The notes under the pieces were generated by a model. That model searched no databases. It was not told the origin of the DNA and saw only the letters and a program-made list of their open reading frames with translations. Shown here piece by piece: positions 50,389-60,028 of a stretch of DNA of 64,000 bases. Within the stretch, counting starts at the first letter, position 1, and every line of letters begins with the position of its first letter. The DNA comes from Candidatus Aegiribacteria sp. (GTDB taxonomy: Bacteria; Fermentibacterota; Fermentibacteria; Fermentibacterales; JCC-6): positions 1 through 64,000 of the forward strand of contig WTBT01000042.1 in NCBI GenBank assembly GCA_013138965.1, read 5' to 3'. A program made the translations under genes and the position numbers.

Positions 50389-50745
50389 ATGACAGACAAA
50401 GCAAAAGTAACACTTATGTCGTTTGGGTTCAAATATGGAATGCCAAATGCTAATTACTATTTTGATGTGGGGTTCATTAGAAATCCCGCCCGAGAAAATG
50501 GATGGGGATTCTTTTCCGAACCTAATGAAAAGATGTACAGATACGTGCTTGAACAAGAATCGGTCAAGGAGTTTATCGACAACGTCATTCCGTTGATTCT
50601 ATTCCTGATTTCCATTGATCAGCATCAGGTTTTCGCGTTTGGCTGCAACGCAGGGCGTCATAGGAGCTATCTTCTTGTAGAGAAAATTGCAAGGGTGTTG
50701 AAGGAAAAGGGTGTTGTAACTCAAATTGTTCATAGGGATGTATAA
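50389..50745 (+). CDS. Stand-alone RapZ C-terminal-domain-like protein
   Basis: MSFGFKYGMPNANYYFDVGFIRNPARENG...FAFGCNAGRHRSYLLVEKIARVLKEKGVVTQIVHRDV, the RapZ-C signature (SFGFKYG.P..AD..FDVRFLPNP...IGCTGGRHRSV..AE.....V...HRD). Confidence 0.85.
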   Translation: MTDKAKVTLMSFGFKYGMPNANYYFDVGFIRNPARENGWGFFSEPNEKMYRYVLEQESVKEFIDNVIPLILFLISIDQHQVFAFGCNAGRHRSYLLVEKIARVLKEKGVVTQIVHRDV

Positions 50746-50746
50746 A

Positions 50747-52468
50747 ATGAAAATGAATAACAGAATTTCTGAGGTCTGGGACGCACATGGCAGACTTGTT
50801 CCAATATCCTCATTAAGTATTCCCAACAGAACAGCAGATGTAGCTGCGATTGTCGTAAGCCGCAATAGACCGGACTTAACCGACCAGATCTACGAGCAAC
50901 TGAAAAATATGGGGAAACACCTTTCTATGGATATTTTTATTGTGGAGATGGGGTCGGACGAAGATAAAAGAAGTAAATATACGACTATATACTATGCCGA
51001 TGAAGATTACCGCGGCAAATGTTATGGTCACAATGTTGGTCTACGCCAGGCTATGCTTAAGGGGGAATATAGGTATTACTGGTTCATGATGAATGATGTC
51101 GTTTATGAGGAAGGCGCGGACGCTGTCGGTGAGCTTGTTCGGATTGCAGATAAATATCCGGATCTAGGACTATTAAGTCCAGCTGAGCCTATTGGAGGTG
51201 CGAATAAAGATGGAAAACCAATTGAAAATTCGGAATTCCATTACATTTTCTCGCCAGACTATCTTTCGGTACTGATACGCGGAGAAATTATTGAAAAGAT
51301 CGGATTTTTCAATCCGGAATTCAAGTATTGCTGGGGTGCGATTATAGAATATGCTTACAAGCTTTACAAAGCGAATTATAAGGTAGCATATATCGATAAG
51401 GTCTGCATGAAGCATCTTGGAAGTACAACATATGGTGTTGTAAAAAATACCATTTCTAAAGAAGAGTACAGGAAGCACGCAAAGAAATTCGCAACACTGT
51501 ATTTTCGTGAACACTATGGTAGTGAATGGGACTCATTATTCCGAGAAGCGGCGACCCCACAAATTGAGTGTGGGCAAATGAAAAGGACTCGCAAATACTG
51601 GGAAGAAGTTTTTTCAATATCTAAACCCGAAACTACCGACAAACTAGACAATCTCTTCGCCAGACTAAAGAACCTGCTTAAAAGAAAATACGAACAAAAT
51701 AAAGATACAGTTCTTAAGGAGGAAATTAAAAAACTTAATCCGTGGTATTATTCGGTAACGATTAAGAACGTAATGGTAACGCCTGGCATTGGCTCAAAGC
51801 AAACTCCGGAAGCACTTGAAAGTCGTGTGCTGTATAGATCCCCGCTTCTTGTTGGAGAAGTAGTGAAATTATTCGATTTCAAGGGGAAAAGTCTTCTCGA
51901 TCTTGGTTCGAACTGCGCATACTGGTCCGCAAGATTTGCTGAGCATGGCGCGCAAAAGCTTCTAGCTGTTGAAGGGCGAATCGATTATATAAAACAAGGG
52001 AATCTATACTGGGATAATAATGACTTCATGGAAAAAGATTCTTATGAGTTTATACAGGGCAATGTAATGGATAGTGCGACATGGGATTTAATAGAATCAA
52101 AGGGGCCGTTTGATTTCACACTTTGCTGTGGTATCTTATATCATATTCCCGATTATAAATATGTACTAGAGAAAATCGCAGAAGTTACAACTGGTGGAAT
52201 ACTTGTAGATACAAGAGTTTCAGAAGGTGAAGCAATGGTCTCTGAACCAGGAGGCTATTGTTTCGATGCAATTATAGAAACTAGGAATAAAAAGAACCCA
52301 AACCTTAGGAAATTGATAAGAATATTAGAAGGACTTGAATTCACAATCCATCAACTCAAGATTGATATGTTTACACCCATTGGACTTAAGGGAGCCGACG
52401 ATTATAATGAATCTCGTAGGGTTGCTCTATTGGCGTTGAAGACAGATAAATCAAGCATGAGATTGTGA
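50747..52468 (+). CDS. GT2 glycosyltransferase fused to SAM methyltransferase
   Basis: N-terminal VAAIVVSRNRPDLTDQIYEQL...; C-terminal GKSLLDLGSNCAYWSARFAEHGAQKLLAVEGRIDYIKQ (CmoB-like). Confidence 0.8.
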   Translation: MKMNNRISEVWDAHGRLVPISSLSIPNRTADVAAIVVSRNRPDLTDQIYEQLKNMGKHLSMDIFIVEMGSDEDKRSKYTTIYYADEDYRGKCYGHNVGLRQAMLKGEYRYYWFMMNDVVYEEGADAVGELVRIADKYPDLGLLSPAEPIGGANKDGKPIENSEFHYIFSPDYLSVLIRGEIIEKIGFFNPEFKYCWGAIIEYAYKLYKANYKVAYIDKVCMKHLGSTTYGVVKNTISKEEYRKHAKKFATLYFREHYGSEWDSLFREAATPQIECGQMKRTRKYWEEVFSISKPETTDKLDNLFARLKNLLKRKYEQNKDTVLKEEIKKLNPWYYSVTIKNVMVTPGIGSKQTPEALESRVLYRSPLLVGEVVKLFDFKGKSLLDLGSNCAYWSARFAEHGAQKLLAVEGRIDYIKQGNLYWDNNDFMEKDSYEFIQGNVMDSATWDLIESKGPFDFTLCCGILYHIPDYKYVLEKIAEVTTGGILVDTRVSEGEAMVSEPGGYCFDAIIETRNKKNPNLRKLIRILEGLEFTIHQLKIDMFTPIGLKGADDYNESRRVALLALKTDKSSMRL

Positions 52469-53487
52469 CAATGCTAGATAGAATCCTTAATCTGTTCGCA
52501 AGACCGGGGCTGAATAAAGACAGACTATTTTCTTCGATTCAGATTGAACTGACAAATCACTGCACCAATACCTGCAGATATTGTCCTCAGTCAATATGGC
52601 GTTCTAACTGTGAAAATGGAGTATTTAATCGGGAAAAGGGCTATATGGATAAAGCCTTTTTCAAGGAGGTTTTTACTAAAGCAGTAAAGTATACAAAACT
52701 TGTGAACTTTAGTTTTTTTGGTGAACCAATGATGCATCCAGATTTCCTTGAAATCATGGACTATGTTGGCAATAACAAAGACAATGTCCGGATTGTAATT
52801 AATACAAACCTATCACTTGCAACGCGAGAAATATTCGAAAAACTCATAGAAATATGTATAACCGAGCTTAGATTGAGTATTGATTCGAGTACATCTGAAA
52901 CCTTTGAAAAATTACGACCCGGGAAGATATGCTTCGATTTGAATGGTAATACTATTGAAGGGAATCGTTTTGAGGATGTGACAGCAAAAGCGGAATATTG
53001 GCTCGGACTTTCAGATCATAGGCCCACAAGGCATGTATTTGCTGTTAATAGCCAGAACGTCAAAGAAGTTAAGGATTTTTTCAAGAAGTGGCATTCATTA
53101 CTTGGAAAAGATGACTCAATACTTTTCAAGCGGATTTTATCTTATGGTGGAAATATGGCAGATGATATGGTTGAAAATCATGAATGCAATGTTTGGCGAT
53201 ACAATATGCTTACGATCGATTGGCAAGGGAACATGTCACCATGCAATCTTGATGTGAATATGGCTCTAAACCTCGGTAATATACGAAATGTTTCTCTCGG
53301 AGGACTAAGCAAATCAAAGAAATATAAAGAACTTAAAAGGATGTCTATGTCAAAAAGTATCCAGCCCTGCAAATCGTGCTTTGATGCTAACAATTGGGAT
53401 AGTAACATTCTATTAAGATCAACGGATGTATGGAATGAGAGTCTATTCTCAGCAATATATCATACTCCTGAGGTGGATTCGGATTAG
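52465..53487 (+). CDS. Radical SAM/SPASM protein
   Basis: IELTNHCTNTCRYCPQS (CxxxCxxC); C-terminal Cys cluster CNVWRYNMLTIDWQGNMSPCNLD...CKSCFD. Confidence 0.9.
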   Translation: MTMLDRILNLFARPGLNKDRLFSSIQIELTNHCTNTCRYCPQSIWRSNCENGVFNREKGYMDKAFFKEVFTKAVKYTKLVNFSFFGEPMMHPDFLEIMDYVGNNKDNVRIVINTNLSLATREIFEKLIEICITELRLSIDSSTSETFEKLRPGKICFDLNGNTIEGNRFEDVTAKAEYWLGLSDHRPTRHVFAVNSQNVKEVKDFFKKWHSLLGKDDSILFKRILSYGGNMADDMVENHECNVWRYNMLTIDWQGNMSPCNLDVNMALNLGNIRNVSLGGLSKSKKYKELKRMSMSKSIQPCKSCFDANNWDSNILLRSTDVWNESLFSAIYHTPEVDSD

Positions 53488-53529
53488 CTTATGGATATAT
53501 TAAGGCTCTTCAGGTTTTTGCATACATAA

Positions 53530-53664
53530 GATCTTGACAGAATTGTTCATAGTTCATACAGGATTGAACTGGGAAGCGGAAGCATGAAAGAAAGCATGAG
53601 GAAGGTTTATTCCGAGATTGGAGAAGATGGTAATAAAAAACAGAAAGAGGACGAAAAGCATTAA
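53530..53664 (+). pseudogene. IS21-family IstB C-terminal remnant
   Basis: Frame reads DLDRIVHSSYRIELGSGSMKESMRKVYSEIGEDGNKKQKEDEKH*, resembling the IstB C-terminus (LDRLVHNAYRIELKGESMRK). Confidence 0.65.
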
Positions 53665-53831
53665 TGGACTGTGCCGCTGAAATGAGAGATTTTTCTCAGA
53701 AAACCGGGGTTGATTTTGGAAAGATAACTCCGGCAAGAAGACTGGAAACAATGACCGGCGTGAGCACTTTGAGGTTGTTTAGTCGAATACAGAGTTATCA
53801 AACAAAGCAATAAGAGTTCTAAGGAGAAATA

Positions 53832-54512
53832 ATGAAATGCAGTATTTATGTATCATCGTATCGAATCAAAGACCAAAAACTAATTGACGGCTTTACATCA
53901 GAAAAAAGTAATACATTTCTAGTGAGTTTTCCAAGAACAGGTAGTCATTGGCTACGAATGATAATCGAACTGTATTTTCAACGACCAACATTAGTGAGAA
54001 CCTTTTATTATCCTGAAAAAAAAGATTATATATTATTGCATACACATGATCTGGATCTGGATATCCAGAGGGATAATGTTATTTACCTTTATAGAAATCC
54101 TGTGGATACTATGTTTTCGCAATTAAAGTACCATAAAGAAGATATTGAGAATAAAGAAAGAATAATATACTGGACATCATTGTATGGGAAACACCTTGAG
54201 AAATGGTTAATTGAGGAAGAATTCACAAAGAAAAAAACTGTTATTCGATATGAACAGATGAAAACTAATCTTCATATAGCATTTCAGAAAGTATGTCAAC
54301 ATTTTGAAAAAGAGTTTGATGTTGATTTACTTGATGAGGTCTCATCTAAAGTAACAAAAAATGAAGTTAAGAAGAAAACACTACATGATCAACAAGTTAT
54401 TAAATTAACAAAGTTATATTCTGATGAAAGAAAGTATTTCAAGAGCGAATATTCAAATCTCGTTTTGGAGAATCTTTTTGATGGTAGAGAGCAATTGAGG
54501 AATATAATTTAG
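53832..54512 (+). CDS. Sulfotransferase-domain protein
   Basis: TFLVSFPRTGSHWLRMIIEL; VIYLYRNPVDTMFSQLKYH; VIRYEQMK. Confidence 0.82.
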   Translation: MKCSIYVSSYRIKDQKLIDGFTSEKSNTFLVSFPRTGSHWLRMIIELYFQRPTLVRTFYYPEKKDYILLHTHDLDLDIQRDNVIYLYRNPVDTMFSQLKYHKEDIENKERIIYWTSLYGKHLEKWLIEEEFTKKKTVIRYEQMKTNLHIAFQKVCQHFEKEFDVDLLDEVSSKVTKNEVKKKTLHDQQVIKLTKLYSDERKYFKSEYSNLVLENLFDGREQLRNII

Positions 54513-54798
54513 TAATAAAAGGTAATACTTAGTAAATATAATACATAAGATAATAAACTTAATAAGCGTGTATCGTAATATATTAGGTAAATATTCTATT
54601 AACATTAACTGGATTCTTCATGCAGCAATAGTTATTCGAGGATATATGGTTATGCATTCAATAATAGCATATGATAACTTCTCAATAATACCTTCGAGTG
54701 AAGTGAAGCATACTAAGTAGAATCTTTTCAAAATCGGTTCCATGCCGTATCGATAAGTAGTAAATGGATATCAGTAAGAATTAGGTGTAACATATATA

Positions 54799-56325
54799 AT
54801 GAATAACATTAAACTAAGTGCTGTCGTTGTTACTTTCAATGAATCTGCTCATTTGGCTGAATGCCTTGAAAGCCTGAAATTTGCTGACGAATTAATAGTT
54901 ATTGACCTGGGTTCTACTGATACTTCTGTAGAGATTGCGGAATCATGTGGGGCAAGAGTTATAGCACACGATTGGGTTCCTGTCATTGAAATGATAAGGG
55001 AATGGGCTTTTGAGCAGGCAACTTATAACTGGATTGTTCATTTAGATCCGGATGAGGTCTTTCCTCCAGCATCAGTACAAGTAATTAAAAAGTTGATATT
55101 AGCTGACGATGGATTAGCCTATATCGGACTACCTCTTAGAAATTACTATATGGGGAAACCTGTTATGCATGGTAGATGGGGAAGTATACTAAGCCCTGCA
55201 AGAATTATTAACAGAGAGCGTACAATTCTAAATGATGTAGTTCATGCAGGTTTTGGTGTACGGCAGGGATTTCATAGCCATAGATTTGAGCCATTATCAG
55301 TTGACGAAATTATTAAACACTATTGGATTGATAGTACTAAGCAGTTTAAGGAAAAGCACCTCAGATATTTGCAGCATGAGGGAAGGGCAATGAAGCTAAG
55401 AGGGTATAGATTCAATATTATCAAGGCAACTATGTCTTCAATTGCAGCGTTTTCAAGTTCATTAGTCAGGAAGTACGGAATACTAATGGGTAAAACTGGA
55501 ATTGATCTTGCATGCAAATGGAGCTGGTACACCTGGAATAGATGGAAGCAATTAGAATTATACGAAGAGCAGAATAATAAAGATAATAACATACTATGCG
55601 TTCAAGATATTAACCCCCGAAGATCATGGCTCAGTAAATTGAAATGTAGCAAGTTTGTGCGATTCTGCAAGAAGGCATCAGGATATACTTGGCTAAAGAG
55701 CAGGAATATTCACAAGAACTATATTTATCAATGTGTACAACAGATTAACAAACAATCAGAGATCCATACCGCTGAATCGGTACTAATTTCTGATATGCCC
55801 CTTATTGAAACACTGAAATCTTTCCGTAATATCAGATCAATAGAAAGAAACTTATGGTCCAATATTCGATACATAGAATATGATCGAAAGGAATCTGGTA
55901 AAAACATATTAAATTCAATCTCGCTTGATGATTACGCCTATGTAGTGATTGTATCTTTAATCGAATATTTAGGGATCTCTGTCGATCCGAGATCGAAAGA
56001 TTTTAAACCGGATCTTGATCTAGAGTTTATGGTGAATCTTAGGCAAAAGTTGACAACAAAGGGAAAAGTATTTCTAATACTGCCTGTATCGTGCGATCAT
56101 TTATTCATCGGACAGCAGCGAGTGTATGGAAAGCTAAGGCTTAAGAAGTTATTCAAAGGTTGGAATCTAAATGAGCAATGTTTTTTTAGTCTTGATAAAT
56201 CCGGAAATTGGTTACCCGTAGAAGAAAGTGAAGTACTTAAAGTAAAAGCAACAAGAAGATATAAAAACATTGGATGTTTTTTACTTGAAAGAACGAGTAC
56301 AGATCAGGATAATGAAAATAGTTGA
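54799..56325 (+). CDS. GT2 glycosyltransferase with long C-terminal extension
   Basis: LSAVVVTFNESAHLAECLESLKFADELIVIDLGSTDTSVEIAESCGARV. Confidence 0.88.
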   Translation: MNNIKLSAVVVTFNESAHLAECLESLKFADELIVIDLGSTDTSVEIAESCGARVIAHDWVPVIEMIREWAFEQATYNWIVHLDPDEVFPPASVQVIKKLILADDGLAYIGLPLRNYYMGKPVMHGRWGSILSPARIINRERTILNDVVHAGFGVRQGFHSHRFEPLSVDEIIKHYWIDSTKQFKEKHLRYLQHEGRAMKLRGYRFNIIKATMSSIAAFSSSLVRKYGILMGKTGIDLACKWSWYTWNRWKQLELYEEQNNKDNNILCVQDINPRRSWLSKLKCSKFVRFCKKASGYTWLKSRNIHKNYIYQCVQQINKQSEIHTAESVLISDMPLIETLKSFRNIRSIERNLWSNIRYIEYDRKESGKNILNSISLDDYAYVVIVSLIEYLGISVDPRSKDFKPDLDLEFMVNLRQKLTTKGKVFLILPVSCDHLFIGQQRVYGKLRLKKLFKGWNLNEQCFFSLDKSGNWLPVEESEVLKVKATRRYKNIGCFLLERTSTDQDNENS

Positions 56326-56404
56326 TTAGGTATGGGTAAGAATTTAATCATTAACATAGCTAATTATCAGGATTACTCTTGCTTGCATATTCAGGAACAA
56401 AATT

Positions 56405-57298
56405 ATGTTAACAATTTTCACAACTGCAAAGCCCTTCATCGGAAAAATTAAGGTAAATCAATATAATGCTATTAGAAGTTGGAAAGCACTTCCAGTTGAG
56501 AAAGAGATTATTCTATTTGGAGAGGGGGAAGGTTATAGTAAAGCTGTTAGTGATTTAAATATAGAATGGATTCCAGAAGTAGAAACAAGCTCACAGGGAA
56601 CTCCATTGGTAAATTCCATGTTTCAGATTGCAAGAGATTGTGGTAAATATCAAATAAAGATGTACATAAATAGCGATATAGTGTTGCTGAGCGATTTCCC
56701 AACTGCGTTAAAGAGTATTAGGTTTAACGAGTATCTAGTCGTGTCCCAAAGATATGATTTGAATTTGAATGAAATAATTGATTTCAATAAACCCGATCTC
56801 GAAAATGAACTTCGTAGAATGATATCGAATCATGCAAAACTTCATCCTCCAAGTGGATCAGATATATTTTGTTTTGCCGGATGGCCATGGGGTGGGATTC
56901 CAGAGCTAGTAATTGGCAGAGCAGGTTATGACAATGAACTGATTTTTCATTGTAGAAATACTAGAGTTCCTGTAATTGATGCTACAGGAGCAATAACTCT
57001 GATTCATCAGAACCATGGTTACGCGCATCATAAGAACGGCAGACAGGGAGTCTGGCATGGCCAAGAAGCCAAAACTAATATGGAGAAGGGTAAATCACGA
57101 GGTTTGCGATTTACCATCCTTGAAGCCGATTATATGATATCAGGAGGTAAGATCGTTAGGAACAAGAGAAAGGTTGAACTATCCAGAAAGTTAAGGGCAA
57201 GAAAAGAGATTTGTAGAAGTGAAATAGGAGGAAGTATCATTGAGTATTATATCAGGCTAATAGGAATAATAAATAGGAGAATACTACTGCGCTACTAA
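56405..57298 (+). CDS. Putative GT-A-like glycosyltransferase/sugar-processing protein
   Basis: MYINSDIVLL DxD-like motif; context in GT cluster. Confidence 0.5.
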   Translation: MLTIFTTAKPFIGKIKVNQYNAIRSWKALPVEKEIILFGEGEGYSKAVSDLNIEWIPEVETSSQGTPLVNSMFQIARDCGKYQIKMYINSDIVLLSDFPTALKSIRFNEYLVVSQRYDLNLNEIIDFNKPDLENELRRMISNHAKLHPPSGSDIFCFAGWPWGGIPELVIGRAGYDNELIFHCRNTRVPVIDATGAITLIHQNHGYAHHKNGRQGVWHGQEAKTNMEKGKSRGLRFTILEADYMISGGKIVRNKRKVELSRKLRARKEICRSEIGGSIIEYYIRLIGIINRRILLRY

Positions 57299-57380
57299 CG
57301 TTTTGGAGTCGACAAGTATATGCGAATAATAGAATTTGATACTGAGTGCTTAGAACATATTATATCACTATACTATTTTA

Positions 57381-58844
57381 ATGATTAGCATTCATTCACT
57401 TTCAAGGATAATCAAACCACAAGTAGTTAAAGCTATAATCCTGCTTATAGTACTTACAGTATTCATGAAGCTTCTTGAATATCCTAATGCTGATAGAATC
57501 ATACTTTTGCTTATTATGTCTATTGCGATAGGTATGATCTGGGGAGTGAAGGGTTACATATATGGATTCTTACTATTAGTACCATTTACTCTTCCATCCT
57601 TCAATGTTTCAAAGATTCCTGTATTTGGTTACTATTTACTTTCTCTTTCTTTAAAAGAAAGATCAATAACGTTTGCAGGTTTGGTAACACTATTATTCCT
57701 AACCAAGTTGGATAGATTCTCTTATCTGAAGAAATCCCTGATATTCCTTACTATTGTAAATATTCTTGCAATATTAGTTGCTGTTGAATTTGGCGTCCTC
57801 ACTGGCCCAGAATACTATTCTGGTTGGTATCCAAAAGTTTTTCTGTATCCAAGCATGCTCTTCATAATAGTATTCCGATATGCAAATGATATAAAAACCA
57901 TTAAAAGAATGTTAGTCTTTCTACTTATTGGAAATGTAGTATTTGTACTACTGACTCAGATATTCACTTCTGCTGAATTGGGATATTTGTCATCGCGCTC
58001 GGGATTAAGATATGGAGGCTTCTGGAATCTGCCAATGGGCATAAAGGCTTATGCAGATACAGTTATTCTGAGTGGTTATCTTGCAATAACAGTTATTCTG
58101 AGTGTTGGTTTCATTTTCATGACTAAGAGCTATGCTGTGCGAATACCGTTATTAATTTCTATTATATTGTCATTAAAATTAATGTTTTTTACTTTTAGTA
58201 GGACAGGATTGTACGGTACTATTGTTGGTACTATAATTATTCTTTCATTGAATATTTTCAAAATGGGACAAAATAAAGCACTTCCGAAAAAACTGATAAA
58301 ACTCATAGTCTTTATTGCACTTATTGCTATACTATTCGTAGTTGGTTTTAAGCATATGATTTTTAGTATTGAAGGCACAGAAAGAGAAGATTATGTATTT
58401 CGACTTCTTTCTCCAACATCATCCGGTTCAAACATATATGGTCGATGGGATTTATTCTCTCAGAGCATTGAAAATTCTCTATCGCATCCCCTTGGCGAAG
58501 GTATTGATTTAATAAAACAACAAACAGGGGCAAATCATCATTCTACAGTTACTAAGTATCTTTCAGCACTTGGATGGTTTGGCATGGCTTGTTTCTCATT
58601 CTTTATTTCTATATGTATCAAATGCGTATGGAAAGCCACCAAATCTGAAAACCTAGAAATCCGAAAAATGGCGATTATTGTTTTTACTTGCCTCATTGCA
58701 TTCATCTTAATGTCATTTGGGATAGGTATTCTTGGGCCGATGTGGGGGATTGCATATTTTTGGTCATTGCTAGCTCTTGGAGTATCATTGGGATATCTAG
58801 ATGCGAATACTATTCGAAATAGAAGTGAATCGATTTCGACATAG
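57381..58844 (+). CDS. O-antigen ligase/polymerase-like membrane protein
   Basis: Many TM segments; Wzy/WaaL-like loop GRWDLFSQSIENSLSHPLGEGIDLIKQQTGANHHSTVTKYLSALGWFG. Confidence 0.75.
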   Translation: MISIHSLSRIIKPQVVKAIILLIVLTVFMKLLEYPNADRIILLLIMSIAIGMIWGVKGYIYGFLLLVPFTLPSFNVSKIPVFGYYLLSLSLKERSITFAGLVTLLFLTKLDRFSYLKKSLIFLTIVNILAILVAVEFGVLTGPEYYSGWYPKVFLYPSMLFIIVFRYANDIKTIKRMLVFLLIGNVVFVLLTQIFTSAELGYLSSRSGLRYGGFWNLPMGIKAYADTVILSGYLAITVILSVGFIFMTKSYAVRIPLLISIILSLKLMFFTFSRTGLYGTIVGTIIILSLNIFKMGQNKALPKKLIKLIVFIALIAILFVVGFKHMIFSIEGTEREDYVFRLLSPTSSGSNIYGRWDLFSQSIENSLSHPLGEGIDLIKQQTGANHHSTVTKYLSALGWFGMACFSFFISICIKCVWKATKSENLEIRKMAIIVFTCLIAFILMSFGIGILGPMWGIAYFWSLLALGVSLGYLDANTIRNRSESIST

Positions 58845-58963
58845 TGTAATTAGGCATACTTGCAAATTAATCAACACACTGCTGAGAAAATAAGCCAGCA
58901 GTTGTAAACCGTATTCTGTCTAGACAATCCAAGGTACCTCATAAAAAAGGAGCAATAATAACA

Positions 58964-60028
58964 ATTAGTCCACTACCTAAAGTAACATTTGGCATTATTG
59001 TCTTGAATGGAGAGCCATTTACTAAGTATTGCCTTCGCCAGATCTACCCATTCGCACATGAAATAATTGTTGCAGAGGGAGCCGTTGAGGGAGCTGAATC
59101 AATTGCGACGGATGAAGGACATTCAATTGATGGGACTTGGGAGGTATTGCATCGTTTCAAGAAAGAAGAGGATCCAGACGACAAGCTGATCATTGTTAAA
59201 CATAGTGGTTTCTGGTTTGACAAAAATGAGCAGTCAAAAGCCTATTCTCAGATTGCAACAGGAGACTATCTGTGGCAGATTGATATTGATGAATTTTATA
59301 GACATGAGGACATAAAGAAGGTTCTTGGTTTGCTTGCAGAGACACCAGACATTTCTGCGATCTCTTTCCCAACTATAACCTTCTGGGGAAGCCCTGAATA
59401 TCGTTGTGATTCGTGGATGCTGATCAGGAATAATTACTATGAGGTATTTCGAATTTTCAAATGGGGGTATGGCTACAAATATAAAACCCATATTCCACCA
59501 ACTGTTTTTGATGATTCTGGGAGGAATCTTCGCAAGTTGAGGGTATTGAATGGTAATATGATGAGAAAACTGGATATCTGGATGTATCACTATTCTCTTT
59601 TGTTTCCAAAGCAAGTAGAGCTAAAAGGTATTTACTACTCATCCAGAAAAAATAGACCGAAAGTAGAGGGCTGGGAAGAATGGATGCTGAACTCTTATTT
59701 TTCCTTAAAGAAACCATTCAAAGTACATAATGTTTTCAGATACCCAGGGTGGCTTGAGCGATTTTCCAGTCAGCATCCTGAGCAGATAGAGCAAATGTGG
59801 AAGGATATTCATTCTGGGGTAATTGATTTCCCGACAAGGCAAACAGAAGATGTTGAGGGAATCATTGATTCGATATGGTATAGAACTGGAATTCGTTTTC
59901 TGAAACTACTTGAGCCTATTGATAATCTCTGGCGCAAAGTATTTTGGAATAGGATTAAGTGGCATTTGAAGTATTCTCTTGGATTTCATAGAAATATAAA
60001 TAAGTTTAAACAAAAACATAAGCAATAA
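58964..60028 (+). CDS. GT2-like glycosyltransferase; probable non-ATG/GTG/TTG start upstream of the annotated ORF
   Basis: Frame upstream of 59003 encodes ISPLPKVTFGIIVLNGEPFTKYCLRQIYP, restoring the first GT-A strand; RBS AAAAAAGGAG at 58943-58952. Confidence 0.7.
   Translation: MSPLPKVTFGIIVLNGEPFTKYCLRQIYPFAHEIIVAEGAVEGAESIATDEGHSIDGTWEVLHRFKKEEDPDDKLIIVKHSGFWFDKNEQSKAYSQIATGDYLWQIDIDEFYRHEDIKKVLGLLAETPDISAISFPTITFWGSPEYRCDSWMLIRNNYYEVFRIFKWGYGYKYKTHIPPTVFDDSGRNLRKLRVLNGNMMRKLDIWMYHYSLLFPKQVELKGIYYSSRKNRPKVEGWEEWMLNSYFSLKKPFKVHNVFRYPGWLERFSSQHPEQIEQMWKDIHSGVIDFPTRQTEDVEGIIDSIWYRTGIRFLKLLEPIDNLWRKVFWNRIKWHLKYSLGFHRNINKFKQKHKQ

Noticed and set aside
53664-53812. Small ORF MDCAAEMRDFSQKTGVDFGKITPARRLETMTGVSTLRLFSRIQSYQTKQ
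   Set aside because: Follows the IstB scar, no recognisable domain; likely non-coding or another remnant.
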